DNA from: Kaistella solincola
GTDB lineage: Bacteria; Bacteroidota; Bacteroidia; Flavobacteriales; Weeksellaceae
Direction: 5' to 3'
Assembly (NCBI RefSeq): GCF_000812875.1
Contig: NZ_JSYK01000003.1
Location: forward strand, 434,001 to 498,000
Length of the DNA: 64,000 bases
Part shown: piece after piece, positions 28,035 through 36,183 of the stretch
Position numbering within the stretch: the stretch's first letter is position 1
Layout of the letters: each line of letters starts with the position of its first letter
Position numbers and translations under genes: made by a program
The notes under the pieces: generated by a model
Told to the model about the DNA's origin: nothing
The model's input: the letters and a program-made list of their open reading frames with translations, nothing else
Database searches by the model: none

Positions 28035-28059
28035 AGCCGTTAAAAGCGGCTTTTTTTTT
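28035..28059 (+). terminator. Terminator of the M16 peptidase gene
   Basis: AGCCG and CGGCT pair around TTAAAAG, followed by nine T. It starts 13 bases after the stop codon. Confidence 0.75.
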
Positions 28060-28070
28060 AAAATTATAAA

Positions 28071-28151
28071 ATGGGTGATTTCACTTTAAAACTTTGGGCG
28101 TTTTTCGCTAGAGCCGTCACTTCTTTTTTGACGAAGTTTGTAAGGCAGTAG
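28071..28151 (+). CDS. Possible 26-residue amphipathic microprotein
   Basis: An ATG at 28071 opens a 26-codon frame starting MGDFTLKLWAFF and ending with KFVRQ and TAG at 28149-28151. The composition is striking: alternating bulky hydrophobic residues (Leu, Trp, Phe, Val) with two Lys and two Arg and a single Asp, as in short membrane-active helices. It lies between the terminator of the M16 gene and a separate plus-strand terminator at 28208-28238, which otherwise has no gene to serve. No exact promoter box is visible. It may be a real microprotein, part of a small RNA, or chance. Confidence 0.35.
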   Translation: MGDFTLKLWAFFARAVTSFLTKFVRQ

Positions 28152-28207
28152 AGGTATCTTTTTAGATATTGCACAAAAAACACAAACTGATAGTGATGAA
28201 AACCACG

Positions 28208-28238
28208 ATTCCGGATTATTATCCGGAATTTTTTTTGG
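28208..28238 (+). terminator. Orphan plus-strand terminator
   Basis: ATTCCGGAT and ATCCGGAAT pair perfectly around TATT, followed by eight T. No annotated plus-strand gene ends nearby: the M16 gene already has its own terminator 150 bases upstream. A short transcript must lie between them, or this is a backup. Confidence 0.7.
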
Positions 28239-28261
28239 CAAAATCTGGTCATTTAAGGCCG

Positions 28262-28293
28262 AAAAAACCTCGAAGAAAATCTTCGAGGTTTTA
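28262..28293 (-). terminator. Terminator of the DPP11-like gene
   Basis: AAAACCTCGAAGA and TCTTCGAGGTTTT form a perfect 13-base stem around AAA. It lies 20 bases past the stop codon on the minus strand. Confidence 0.85.
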
Positions 28294-28311
28294 TTAAATT
28301 GTGGAAATGGT

Positions 28312-30453
28312 TTATTTTACAATTTTCATTTCTTTTAAAAGCCATTTTGCATCAGCGTATTTATCAACGATGAACAGAATATATTTCGTGTCCACCATGA
28401 TATTTCGGCTGAAACGCGGATCGAAATTAATGTCGCTCATCGTTCCTTCCCATTGTCTGTCGAAATTCAGTCCGATTAAATTTCCGTTCGCATCAAGCGC
28501 CGGACTTCCGGAATTTCCACCGGTTGTATGGTTTGTCGCGGTGAAGTTCACCGGAACATCGCCGGTTTTGTCTTTGTAGACGCCATAATCTTTCGCGTTG
28601 TATAAATTCACCAATTTTTTCGGTACATCAAATTCATAATCTCCAGGCACATATTTTTCCATCACACCTTCAAGATGCGTCTGGTAGCCGTAGTATACTG
28701 CGTCTCTCGGGTTCGAACCTTTCACCTGACCGTAAGTTACACGCAAAGTAGAGTTCGCATCCGGGAAGAATTTTCGGTCTTTGTCGGTTGCCATTTGCTG
28801 CGTCATAAACTTTGTTTGCAAAGCATCAATTTTAGTCTGAAGTTCCGCGTATTTTCCGTCAGTTGTCGTCATATAAGCTTCGCGCATTGCAGACGCCCAC
28901 TGGATAATCGGATCATTTTTCAGGTTTTTAATGAGCTCTTTCGGGTTTTCAAAAACCTTATCGATATTCGAAATTGTAGTCGCACCGTTGATGCTTCCGC
29001 GTCCCGTAACCACCGAGTTTTTAGACCAACCCTCGACGATTTCGAGATTTCGGTTGACATCTTTTAGCTGGCTGAAATTGTTCGGAAGGAATTTTTCCGG
29101 AGTTTTTGCCGCATAAAGCGCCAATAATTCTGCAGTTACTTTAGCATCGAGCTCGCCGCTGTAATCCTGGTAGATATTAGATAATCTGCTTTTAAAACTT
29201 GCCATTGCCTGATCCGTCATTTTTCCTGCTTCATACGTTTGAATGAAATTCAGGAAATGATTCGCCAATGCCAAAGTTTCCGCATTTCGCGTAACTTCAG
29301 AATAATAAGCGCGGTTCAGAGCGTACGGCGCCTGCTCGGTGTACAACTGGTTCAGCTGATCGATGGTGGTTTTAATCTGAGGATTTTTTGCGATCAATGA
29401 TTGTTCATATTTCTGCTTTTTACCCACCGCGTCAGATTTTTTCAAACCTTCCACTTCACCAATCCATTTTTTCCAGTAATTGGCTACAGAAGCGTATTTT
29501 GAAGCATATTTAATGCGCGTTTCGTTGTCGGTACGCATTTTTTCATTCAGCGTTTTCAGCGCAACTTCACGAACGGAAATCATTGCAGGATCAATTTCGG
29601 TCATGATTTTTTCTACCGCAATTGCCGGTAAATATTCGGTCGTTCTGCCCGGAAAGCCAAAAACGAAAGTAAAGTCGTTTTCCTGCTTGTCTTTAATGGA
29701 AACCGGCAGGAAATATTTCGGTTTGTACGGAATGTTGTCTTTGGAATATTCCGCAGGTTTGTTGTTTTTGTCGGCGTAAATTCGGAACATCGAAAAATCT
29801 CCGGTATGTCTTGGCCAAACCCAGTTATCGGTGTCGGAACCAAATTTACCAATGGAGCTTGGCGGCGCGCCTACCAAACGGATATCTTTGTAAGTTTCAA
29901 TGATATACGCGTAATATTTATTTCCGTAATACACCGGTTTTATGACCACTTTTTGCCACGGTTCCAGCTTAAAACCAGCTTTTACATTTTCGAGATTTTT
30001 ATTGATGAGGTCTTCCGCAGCTTTTCCGGTAAGCTTTTGCGTTCCAGCCAAAACGGGACCTGTAACTTCTTTGATGTCTGCGATGAAATCTACCGTTACA
30101 CCGGGATTCGGCAATTCACCGTTCATATCTTTAGCCCAGAAACCGTCGGTCAAATAATCGTGTTCTACCGAAGAATGCTTTTGAATTTGACCGTAACCAC
30201 AGTGGTGATTTGTTAAAAGCAAACCTTGTGGTGAAATAATTTCGGCGGTACAACCTCCATTAAACTGCACAACGGCATCTTTAATACTCGGTTTTGAAGG
30301 ATCGAAAATATCTTTAGCAGAAATTTTCATTCCTAAATCTTTCATTTCTTTCTCATTAAGCTCTGTCGGAATCCACATTCCACCGTACTGTTGCGCAAAA
30401 GCCATCACAGCCGGAAAAAGTATTGCCGAAAGCAAAATATTTTTTCTATTCAT
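28312..30453 (-). CDS. S46 dipeptidyl-peptidase, DPP11-like
   Basis: S46 enzymes remove dipeptides from peptide N-termini in the periplasm of Bacteroidota. The 713-residue protein has a signal peptide (cleaved near AMAFAQ), the catalytic His in LLTNHHCGYG (about residue 85) and the Ser in TGGNSGSPALD (about 648). Eighteen residues after that Ser comes Arg in LNFDRQWEGTMSD. In Porphyromonas enzymes this position (673) is Arg in DPP11, which prefers Asp or Glu at P1, and Gly in DPP7, which prefers hydrophobic residues. I therefore call it DPP11-like. It is a single gene ending at its own terminator. Confidence 0.92.
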   Translation of the reverse strand: MNRKNILLSAILFPAVMAFAQQYGGMWIPTELNEKEMKDLGMKISAKDIFDPSKPSIKDAVVQFNGGCTAEIISPQGLLLTNHHCGYGQIQKHSSVEHDYLTDGFWAKDMNGELPNPGVTVDFIADIKEVTGPVLAGTQKLTGKAAEDLINKNLENVKAGFKLEPWQKVVIKPVYYGNKYYAYIIETYKDIRLVGAPPSSIGKFGSDTDNWVWPRHTGDFSMFRIYADKNNKPAEYSKDNIPYKPKYFLPVSIKDKQENDFTFVFGFPGRTTEYLPAIAVEKIMTEIDPAMISVREVALKTLNEKMRTDNETRIKYASKYASVANYWKKWIGEVEGLKKSDAVGKKQKYEQSLIAKNPQIKTTIDQLNQLYTEQAPYALNRAYYSEVTRNAETLALANHFLNFIQTYEAGKMTDQAMASFKSRLSNIYQDYSGELDAKVTAELLALYAAKTPEKFLPNNFSQLKDVNRNLEIVEGWSKNSVVTGRGSINGATTISNIDKVFENPKELIKNLKNDPIIQWASAMREAYMTTTDGKYAELQTKIDALQTKFMTQQMATDKDRKFFPDANSTLRVTYGQVKGSNPRDAVYYGYQTHLEGVMEKYVPGDYEFDVPKKLVNLYNAKDYGVYKDKTGDVPVNFTATNHTTGGNSGSPALDANGNLIGLNFDRQWEGTMSDINFDPRFSRNIMVDTKYILFIVDKYADAKWLLKEMKIVK

Positions 30454-30642
30454 TATTAAAAATTTCCCTAAAAATAAGAAATTTATATTTCACAGAAAAT
30501 ACCTGCTTTTTGCCCCAAATTTTCGGTTTTGCAAAACCAAAAAAAACACCGTTTTAAGCCGGAATTTTTTTAGTGTAAATCTTTTGCACAATAATTGGTG
30601 CTTCATTAAAACCGAAAAAACCATCATTTAACACCGAAAAAA

Positions 30643-31050
30643 ATGGCAGAACTTTTATCGCAGCTTGTTTGGCTTTTTGTGCTTGCAATTCCCGTCGCGT
30701 GTGTCGCGTGGACCGTTACCCATGAAGAAATTTTCCGTGAACCGCGGGAATTTTGCGTGGAAAAATCGAAAAATTCCGACACGCTTTTAAAAAGGAAATT
30801 CTTTTACCTTTTCACCTGCGAATATTGCTTCAGCCATTATGTGACGGCGATTTTTCTTATTATTACCAAATATCAACTTCTGTTTGATGACTGGCGCGGT
30901 TATCTTATTTCTTTTTTCGCGCTTGTGCTGGTTGCCAATTTATATATGACGCTTTTTGGCTTGTTGAGACAGAATTTAAAAGCTGAAAAAATTGAAGCTA
31001 AACTGAAGGATAACGAGTGGCGCGAGGTGAAAGAAGAGAAAAATCTGTAA
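30643..31050 (+). CDS. Small membrane protein with a CxxC-His cluster
   Basis: This 135-residue protein has an N-terminal transmembrane segment (about 8-26), a loop, and two further hydrophobic segments (about 63-77 and 85-106), followed by a charged C-terminal tail (KAEKIEAKLKDNEW). Cys59, Cys62 and His65 in CEYCFSH could bind a metal or form a disulfide. There is another Cys at 20 and at 38. No family is recognised. The start ATG at 30643 sits in a copy of the recurring intergenic motif. It stands alone before the glycogen genes, and the glgB promoter lies between them. Confidence 0.75.
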   Translation: MAELLSQLVWLFVLAIPVACVAWTVTHEEIFREPREFCVEKSKNSDTLLKRKFFYLFTCEYCFSHYVTAIFLIITKYQLLFDDWRGYLISFFALVLVANLYMTLFGLLRQNLKAEKIEAKLKDNEWREVKEEKNL

Positions 31051-31104
31051 ACGAGCGAGGTTAAAATTTCGCTTTTTTTGCTCAAAAAGCTCCTTTTTTT
31101 TAGA

Positions 31105-31112
31105 TATATTTG
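31105..31112 (+). promoter_or_regulatory. -7 promoter box of glgB-glgA
   Basis: TATATTTG matches the consensus exactly. It is 70 bases before the glgB start, so this operon has one of the longer leaders in the window. A TTTG ends 24 bases upstream, slightly beyond the usual spacing. Confidence 0.55.
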
Positions 31113-31182
31113 ATGGTGCAATTAATGTTGTACCAAAAAGCTCCTGTTTCAGCTGAAAATAACCTTTCAAAATTCTTTTGTC

Positions 31183-33135
31183 ATGGAAAATGTACTTCCT
31201 TATTCCTTATTTACCGACGATGATATTTATCTTTATAGGGAAGGAACGCATTACCGCCTGTACGAAAAATTTGGGTCACATTCCGTAACTGTTGATGGCG
31301 CTGAAGGTGTATACTTTGCTGTGTGGGCGCCATTTGCAAAAGAGGTTTCGGTAATCGGTGATTTTAATGAATGGAACTCTGAAACGCACCGTTTGTTTCC
31401 GCGCTGGGACAGTTCCGGCATTTGGGAAGGTTTTATCGAAGGTTTGAACTGGGGTGATACTTACAAATACGGTATTCGCACCAAAGATGATATTTTGCTG
31501 GAAAAAGGCGATCCTTTTGCGCTGAGCTGGGAACAGAATGTTCAGGCAAGTTCTCTAATTTCAACAACATATTTCGATTGGACCGATAAAAATTGGCTGG
31601 AAAAACGGCAAAAAAGAAACTCGCTGGAAGCACCGATTTCTGTTTATGAAATGCACTTGGCTTCCTGGATGCGCGGAACGGACGATCCCGACCGGTTTTT
31701 CAGCTATCGTGAAATTGCGGAAAGACTCGTGCCTTACATCAAAAAAATGGGCTTTACGCACGTAGAATTTATGCCGGTGATGGAGTATCCGTACGATCCG
31801 AGCTGGGGATATCAGGTGACCGGTTTTTTTGCGGCAACTTCGCGTTTCGGTTCGCCGCAGGATTTAATGTTTTTAATTAACGAACTGCACCGCAACGATA
31901 TCGGTGTTTTTTTGGATTGGGTGCCGTCTCATTTTCCGGGCGATGCTAATGGTCTTCATTTTTTCGACGGCACTTTTTTATATGAGCACGAAGATCCGCG
32001 CAAAGGTTTTCATCCCGACTGGAAATCATATATTTTTAATTACGGCCGGCCTGAAGTAAAATCTTTCCTCATCAGCAACGCCATGTTTTGGCTGGACCGT
32101 TATCACGCTGACGGTTTGCGCGTTGATGCTGTTACCTCAATGCTTTATCTGGACTATTCCCGAAATGAAGGTGAGTGGGAACCGAATATTTATGGTGGAA
32201 ATATCAACCTGGAAGCGAAAGCTTTTCTGCAGGATTTCAATAAAGCTGTGTACGGCGCTTATCCCGATATTATGACCATTGCGGAAGAAAGTTCAGATTT
32301 TCCGCTGCTTACAAAACCTGTGCACGACGGTGGCGTTGGTTTCGGTATGAAATGGATGATGGGCTGGATGCACGACGCGCTGGATTATTTTAAAAAGGAA
32401 CCCGAAAGCCGAAAATTTGAGCATAATAAACTCACTTTCAGTTCGGTGTATGTATATAATGAAAATTACATGATGCCGCTTTCGCATGACGAAGTGGTGC
32501 ACGGCAAAGCGAGTCTCATCTATAAAATGCCTGGCGACGAATGGCAAAAATTTGCCAATTTAAGGGCGTTATTTTTACATATGTTTACCAATCCAGGAGC
32601 AAAACTGCTTTTTATGGGGAACGAATTTGCGCAGACGAGCGAGTGGAGGTTCCGCCATAGTTTAGATTGGCATTTGCTGGAATATCCGCTGCACAAAGGA
32701 ATGCAGACTTTGGTGAAAGATCTTAATCATCTTTATCGAACGGAAACTTCGCTTTACGAAAACAATTTTTCACCCGAAGGTTTTGAATGGGTGGAAGCCA
32801 ATGACGACAACAATTCCGTTTATATTTATTTGCGAAAAGCGAAAGCGGAAGCTGAGGTCATGATGGTTGTACTAAATCTTAAACCACATGTTTATCCGTA
32901 CAAAATTGGTGTAAATGAAGGAACAAACTGGAAAGTCTTGTTGAATTCCGACGACGAAAAATATGGTGGAAGCGGCGTTGAGGCAACCATTTTAGACGAG
33001 CAGGATGATGAATGGATGTTTAGACCAAATTCTATAATTTTAGAATTACCGCCTTTGGCCGGTGTTATTTTAAAGCAAATTTTACCTGCTAAAACAGCAG
33101 AAAATCCGGAATTGGAAAAACCTGAAAAAACCTGA
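31183..33135 (+). CDS. glgB: 1,4-alpha-glucan branching enzyme
   Basis: GlgB introduces alpha-1,6 branches into glycogen. The 650-residue protein has an N-terminal CBM48 domain (VYFAVWAPFAKEVSVIGDFN near 43-62) and a GH13 barrel with the nucleophile Asp in GLRVDAVTSM (near 314), the general acid Glu in IAEESSDFP (near 368) and SHDEVVHGK (near 435). The C-terminal domain is all-beta. It lacks the second N-terminal domain of the long (730-residue) enzymes. glgA follows after 34 bases on the same strand, so they form an operon. No glgC or glgP is in the window. Confidence 0.96.
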   Translation: MENVLPYSLFTDDDIYLYREGTHYRLYEKFGSHSVTVDGAEGVYFAVWAPFAKEVSVIGDFNEWNSETHRLFPRWDSSGIWEGFIEGLNWGDTYKYGIRTKDDILLEKGDPFALSWEQNVQASSLISTTYFDWTDKNWLEKRQKRNSLEAPISVYEMHLASWMRGTDDPDRFFSYREIAERLVPYIKKMGFTHVEFMPVMEYPYDPSWGYQVTGFFAATSRFGSPQDLMFLINELHRNDIGVFLDWVPSHFPGDANGLHFFDGTFLYEHEDPRKGFHPDWKSYIFNYGRPEVKSFLISNAMFWLDRYHADGLRVDAVTSMLYLDYSRNEGEWEPNIYGGNINLEAKAFLQDFNKAVYGAYPDIMTIAEESSDFPLLTKPVHDGGVGFGMKWMMGWMHDALDYFKKEPESRKFEHNKLTFSSVYVYNENYMMPLSHDEVVHGKASLIYKMPGDEWQKFANLRALFLHMFTNPGAKLLFMGNEFAQTSEWRFRHSLDWHLLEYPLHKGMQTLVKDLNHLYRTETSLYENNFSPEGFEWVEANDDNNSVYIYLRKAKAEAEVMMVVLNLKPHVYPYKIGVNEGTNWKVLLNSDDEKYGGSGVEATILDEQDDEWMFRPNSIILELPPLAGVILKQILPAKTAENPELEKPEKT

Positions 33136-33169
33136 TTTTAGACGTCAAAAAAATTCAGCTTGTACTTTT

Positions 33170-34576
33170 ATGAAGATTTTCCACCTCTCTATCGAATGTT
33201 ATCCCGTTGCCAAAGTTGGAGGTCTGGCAGATGTGGTGGGAGCTTTACCGAAATATCAGAATCAAATTGAAGATGTGGAAGCAAGCGTCATCATGCCGTG
33301 GTACAACAAACCTTTTGTGCACGAACATGAGTTTGAAACTGTTTTTACCGGCTGGATTCATGAATTTGACCAGACTTTGGAGGTTAATATTCTGAAAGAA
33401 AAATCGAAAGTTTTAGGATTTGACCTTTATCTCGTAAAAATTCCTGGGCTTTTAGACCGTGACAATCCGTACGGTTATTGGGATGAAAGTCAGCAGTTTC
33501 TGGCTTTTCAGCACGGCGTTTTGCATTGGCTGTCACAGATGAAAATCCGGCCGGATGTTTTGCATTGCCACGATTACCACACGGGTCTGGTGCCTTTTAT
33601 GGTGGAACATTGCCCGGAATTTTCGTTTTTAAAAGGTATAAAAACCGTCGGAACCATTCACAATGGCGAATATCAAGGTCATATGACCTGGGAAATGGCG
33701 AAGTTTTTTCCTTGGTTTGACGGTACAAAACGTGGCTTGCTCGATTGGGATGGTTTGATAAATCCTTTGGCGACGATGATTAAATGTTGCCATGCTTTCA
33801 ACGCGGTTTCTGTTGGTTATCTGGCGGAACTTTACCATAATTTCCGCGGTTTAGAAACTCTTGTTCAGCACGAACACGCCAAAGCTTTTGGTATTATTAA
33901 TGGCATCGACACCGAAGTTTGGGATCCCCAGACCGATGCTTTTCTGGATTTTAATTACGGAAAACAAACTGCCGCACACGGAAAATTTCAAAATAAAAAA
34001 GCGCTGTGCGAAGAATATGGTTTAAATCCCGACTTGCCGCTTATTTCCTTTATCGGGCGTTTTGCCATTGAAAAGGGAGCAGATCTTTTACCTGAAATTG
34101 TGCGAAAAAGTATTCAGGAAACTTTCGGTGCGGTGAACATCATGATTCTCGGTTCCGGCGATAAAAATATCGAAAATCAGCTTTCCGGATTGTCTTATCA
34201 TTTCTCGAATTTCGCGCTGGAATTGGGTTATAAAGAATCTCTGTCACACACAATTTACGCTTCATCCGACTTTCTTTTGATGCCGTCGCGCGTGGAGCCC
34301 TGCGGACTCAACCAGATGTATGCAATGCGCTACGGAACGGTGCCGATTGTGCGTTACACCGGCGGTTTACGCGACACTGTAGAAGATGTTTCCACTGGCG
34401 GCAGCGGCTTGAATTTTACCGAAGCCAACGCTAATTCTGCGGTGCACGCCATCCATCGGGCGTTGCATATTTTTTATCAAAGAGATTTGATGAGAAGTTT
34501 GGTGCATTCCAACATGAGTTTTGATTTCTCTTGGGAAAAATCTGCTGAGAAGTATTTGGAAATGTATAAAATTTAG
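33170..34576 (+). CDS. glgA: Glycogen synthase
   Basis: GlgA extends alpha-1,4-glucan chains from a sugar nucleotide (usually ADP-glucose). The 468-residue GT5 protein begins with SIECYPVAKVGGLADVVG, carrying the KxGGL donor-binding loop near residues 16-20. The C-terminal lobe has GRFAIEKGAD and the E...G pair in SRVEPCGLNQMYAMRYGTVP. The start ATG at 33170 lies 34 bases behind glgB. It is the second gene of the glgB-glgA unit; a possible weak hairpin follows at about 34616-34655. Confidence 0.95.
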   Translation: MKIFHLSIECYPVAKVGGLADVVGALPKYQNQIEDVEASVIMPWYNKPFVHEHEFETVFTGWIHEFDQTLEVNILKEKSKVLGFDLYLVKIPGLLDRDNPYGYWDESQQFLAFQHGVLHWLSQMKIRPDVLHCHDYHTGLVPFMVEHCPEFSFLKGIKTVGTIHNGEYQGHMTWEMAKFFPWFDGTKRGLLDWDGLINPLATMIKCCHAFNAVSVGYLAELYHNFRGLETLVQHEHAKAFGIINGIDTEVWDPQTDAFLDFNYGKQTAAHGKFQNKKALCEEYGLNPDLPLISFIGRFAIEKGADLLPEIVRKSIQETFGAVNIMILGSGDKNIENQLSGLSYHFSNFALELGYKESLSHTIYASSDFLLMPSRVEPCGLNQMYAMRYGTVPIVRYTGGLRDTVEDVSTGGSGLNFTEANANSAVHAIHRALHIFYQRDLMRSLVHSNMSFDFSWEKSAEKYLEMYKI

Positions 34577-34615
34577 GCATTTTAACGGCAAATTTTTATT
34601 AAATAAAAATTGGAA

Positions 34616-34655
34616 AAAAAGCCCGAAATAACCCGGAAAAAAGGCTTTTAAAAAA
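34616..34655 (+). terminator. Possible terminator after glgA
   Basis: AAAAAGCC pairs with GGCTTTT around a 19-base loop, followed by an A-rich rather than T-rich stretch. This is a weak candidate. Confidence 0.3.
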
Positions 34656-34699
34656 AGTTGTGGTACCAAAATTGCAAATCCGAAAGCTAAAATTTGATA

Positions 34700-35662
34700 A
34701 TGCCAGTGATTTCTTTTAAAAAATACCTCAAATACCCGCTTTTTTTTCTTGTACTTTCCGCCGTTTGGCAATGCAACAAAGAATCCGCTCAGGAAACGAA
34801 AAAAACTGTAAACACCGATTCTATAGCTGCTGCTGAAAAAGCAGAATTCATCAAAGATTCCATCGAAAAAAATAAAATCACTTACACAACTTTCATTTTT
34901 CCCGAAAAAAAGAAAGATTCGGCTATGGAAGTTTTTACCGAGAAATTTTCTAAAGACGAGCAATACCTTATTTTAGCGCTGAACCGCCTTGACACCAAAA
35001 ATAAATGGCGCGCCGATACTCTTTCAATTCCGGATAAATTCGACAAAACGCTGATGATTTACTCGCCGTTTCCACGCACTTTAGAAATTTTGAAAAAAGT
35101 GGATAAAATGGTGCTGTTTTCTTATCCGATTCAGGCCTACGCGCTTTACGAATTCGGAAATCTTATAAAATGGGGACCCACGAGTTTAGGTAAAAAAACG
35201 GCGCAGACAAAACGTGGTCTGATGTTCGCGAACTGGAAAAAGGAACTCGCGATTTCTACCGTGGACAGCGAGTGGAAGTTGCCCTATAACTTCAATATTC
35301 ATAACCTTCTCGGCATTGGTTGGCACGAATATGATTTGCCCGGCTTTCCGGCCTCGCATTCCTGTTTAAGGTTGCTTCGGGAAGATGCGAAATTTCTTTA
35401 TAAATGGGCCGACACCTGGAGATTAACCGATAATGGTGAAACGGTAAAAACCAACGGAACGCCTGTAATTGTTTTTGGTGATTATGCCTGGGGCAAAAGA
35501 AAACCGTGGAAATACCTGAAAAACGAACCGAAACTTACCGATATTTCAGCTGAAGAATTAACTGAAATTATTGAACCACATCTTGAAAAAATTCTCGAAG
35601 AACAGCAAAAACGGTTAGATTTTAAGAATGCTCAGGAAACTTCCTCATCCGGAATTTCATAA
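34700..35662 (+). CDS. L,D-transpeptidase (YkuD) family protein
   Basis: YkuD enzymes make 3-3 crosslinks in peptidoglycan or attach proteins to it. The 320-residue protein has an N-terminal hydrophobic segment ending in a Cys (LSAVWQC), which may be an imperfect lipobox. The catalytic motif is ASHSCLRLL with Cys at about residue 222, preceded by GWHEYDLPGFP. A Lys/Glu-rich linker lies between. ATG 34700 was chosen over the TTG at 34694. The last 31 bases overlap the convergent gene at 35632-36183. The exact reaction is not predictable. Confidence 0.88.
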   Translation: MPVISFKKYLKYPLFFLVLSAVWQCNKESAQETKKTVNTDSIAAAEKAEFIKDSIEKNKITYTTFIFPEKKKDSAMEVFTEKFSKDEQYLILALNRLDTKNKWRADTLSIPDKFDKTLMIYSPFPRTLEILKKVDKMVLFSYPIQAYALYEFGNLIKWGPTSLGKKTAQTKRGLMFANWKKELAISTVDSEWKLPYNFNIHNLLGIGWHEYDLPGFPASHSCLRLLREDAKFLYKWADTWRLTDNGETVKTNGTPVIVFGDYAWGKRKPWKYLKNEPKLTDISAEELTEIIEPHLEKILEEQQKRLDFKNAQETSSSGIS

Positions 35663-36183
35663 TCTTCAAACTTCCTGATGGATTCTTCAGCAAAATTGCG
35701 AAGTTCCTCCATTTCATTTTTTGCCTGAAATTTCCCGATTCTGGCGGCTAAAAAAGTGAGTCCGAGACATGCCAGCATCACAAATGAAACCGGCAGTGCC
35801 CAGGTAAAATCGCTGCTTTTAATCTGCTTTTCTACATACCAAAGCGTAATTGCGATCATCCATAAAATTCCGAAAATGAAATTAAGGAACATGAAGAATG
35901 TCCAGACGGCGGAAGTCGGCCCGAAAATTCCGCGCACCAAAGTTTTGTTTTCCTCCGGATCGATTTCGGTTCTTAACGCGAGACATGGTTTCCAGTAATG
36001 GTTATTTGCGCTTTTTACGGTGATTATTACCGATTCGTTATTCACGTTTCCTTCAAAGCGGTCCGCATTTTCGTTCAAAAAATTTTTCAGATAAACCGTG
36101 TACTGCTCGCGCGAGATATCGGTAAAAATTTTAAATCGCGGGCGCGAACGGATTTGATCAATGACGGTTTGTTCAATTTTCAT
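35632..36183 (-). CDS. Hypothetical two-helix membrane protein
   Basis: This 183-residue protein has a soluble N-terminal domain (about 1-85), two transmembrane segments (about 90-112 and 122-146) and a charged C-terminal helix (FQAKNEMEELRNFAEESI). No family is recognised. Its ATG overlaps the stop of the upstream aspartic protease gene in an ATGA arrangement, so translation is probably coupled and the two products may work together. Its 3' end overlaps the convergent transpeptidase gene by 31 bases. Confidence 0.8.
   Translation of the reverse strand: MKIEQTVIDQIRSRPRFKIFTDISREQYTVYLKNFLNENADRFEGNVNNESVIITVKSANNHYWKPCLALRTEIDPEENKTLVRGIFGPTSAVWTFFMFLNFIFGILWMIAITLWYVEKQIKSSDFTWALPVSFVMLACLGLTFLAARIGKFQAKNEMEELRNFAEESIRKFEDYEIPDEEVS

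Noticed and set aside
28064-28252. 62-codon minus-strand frame between the M16 and DPP11 genes
   Set aside because: It runs through the orphan plus-strand hairpin and has no family match. The composition follows from AT-rich intergenic DNA.
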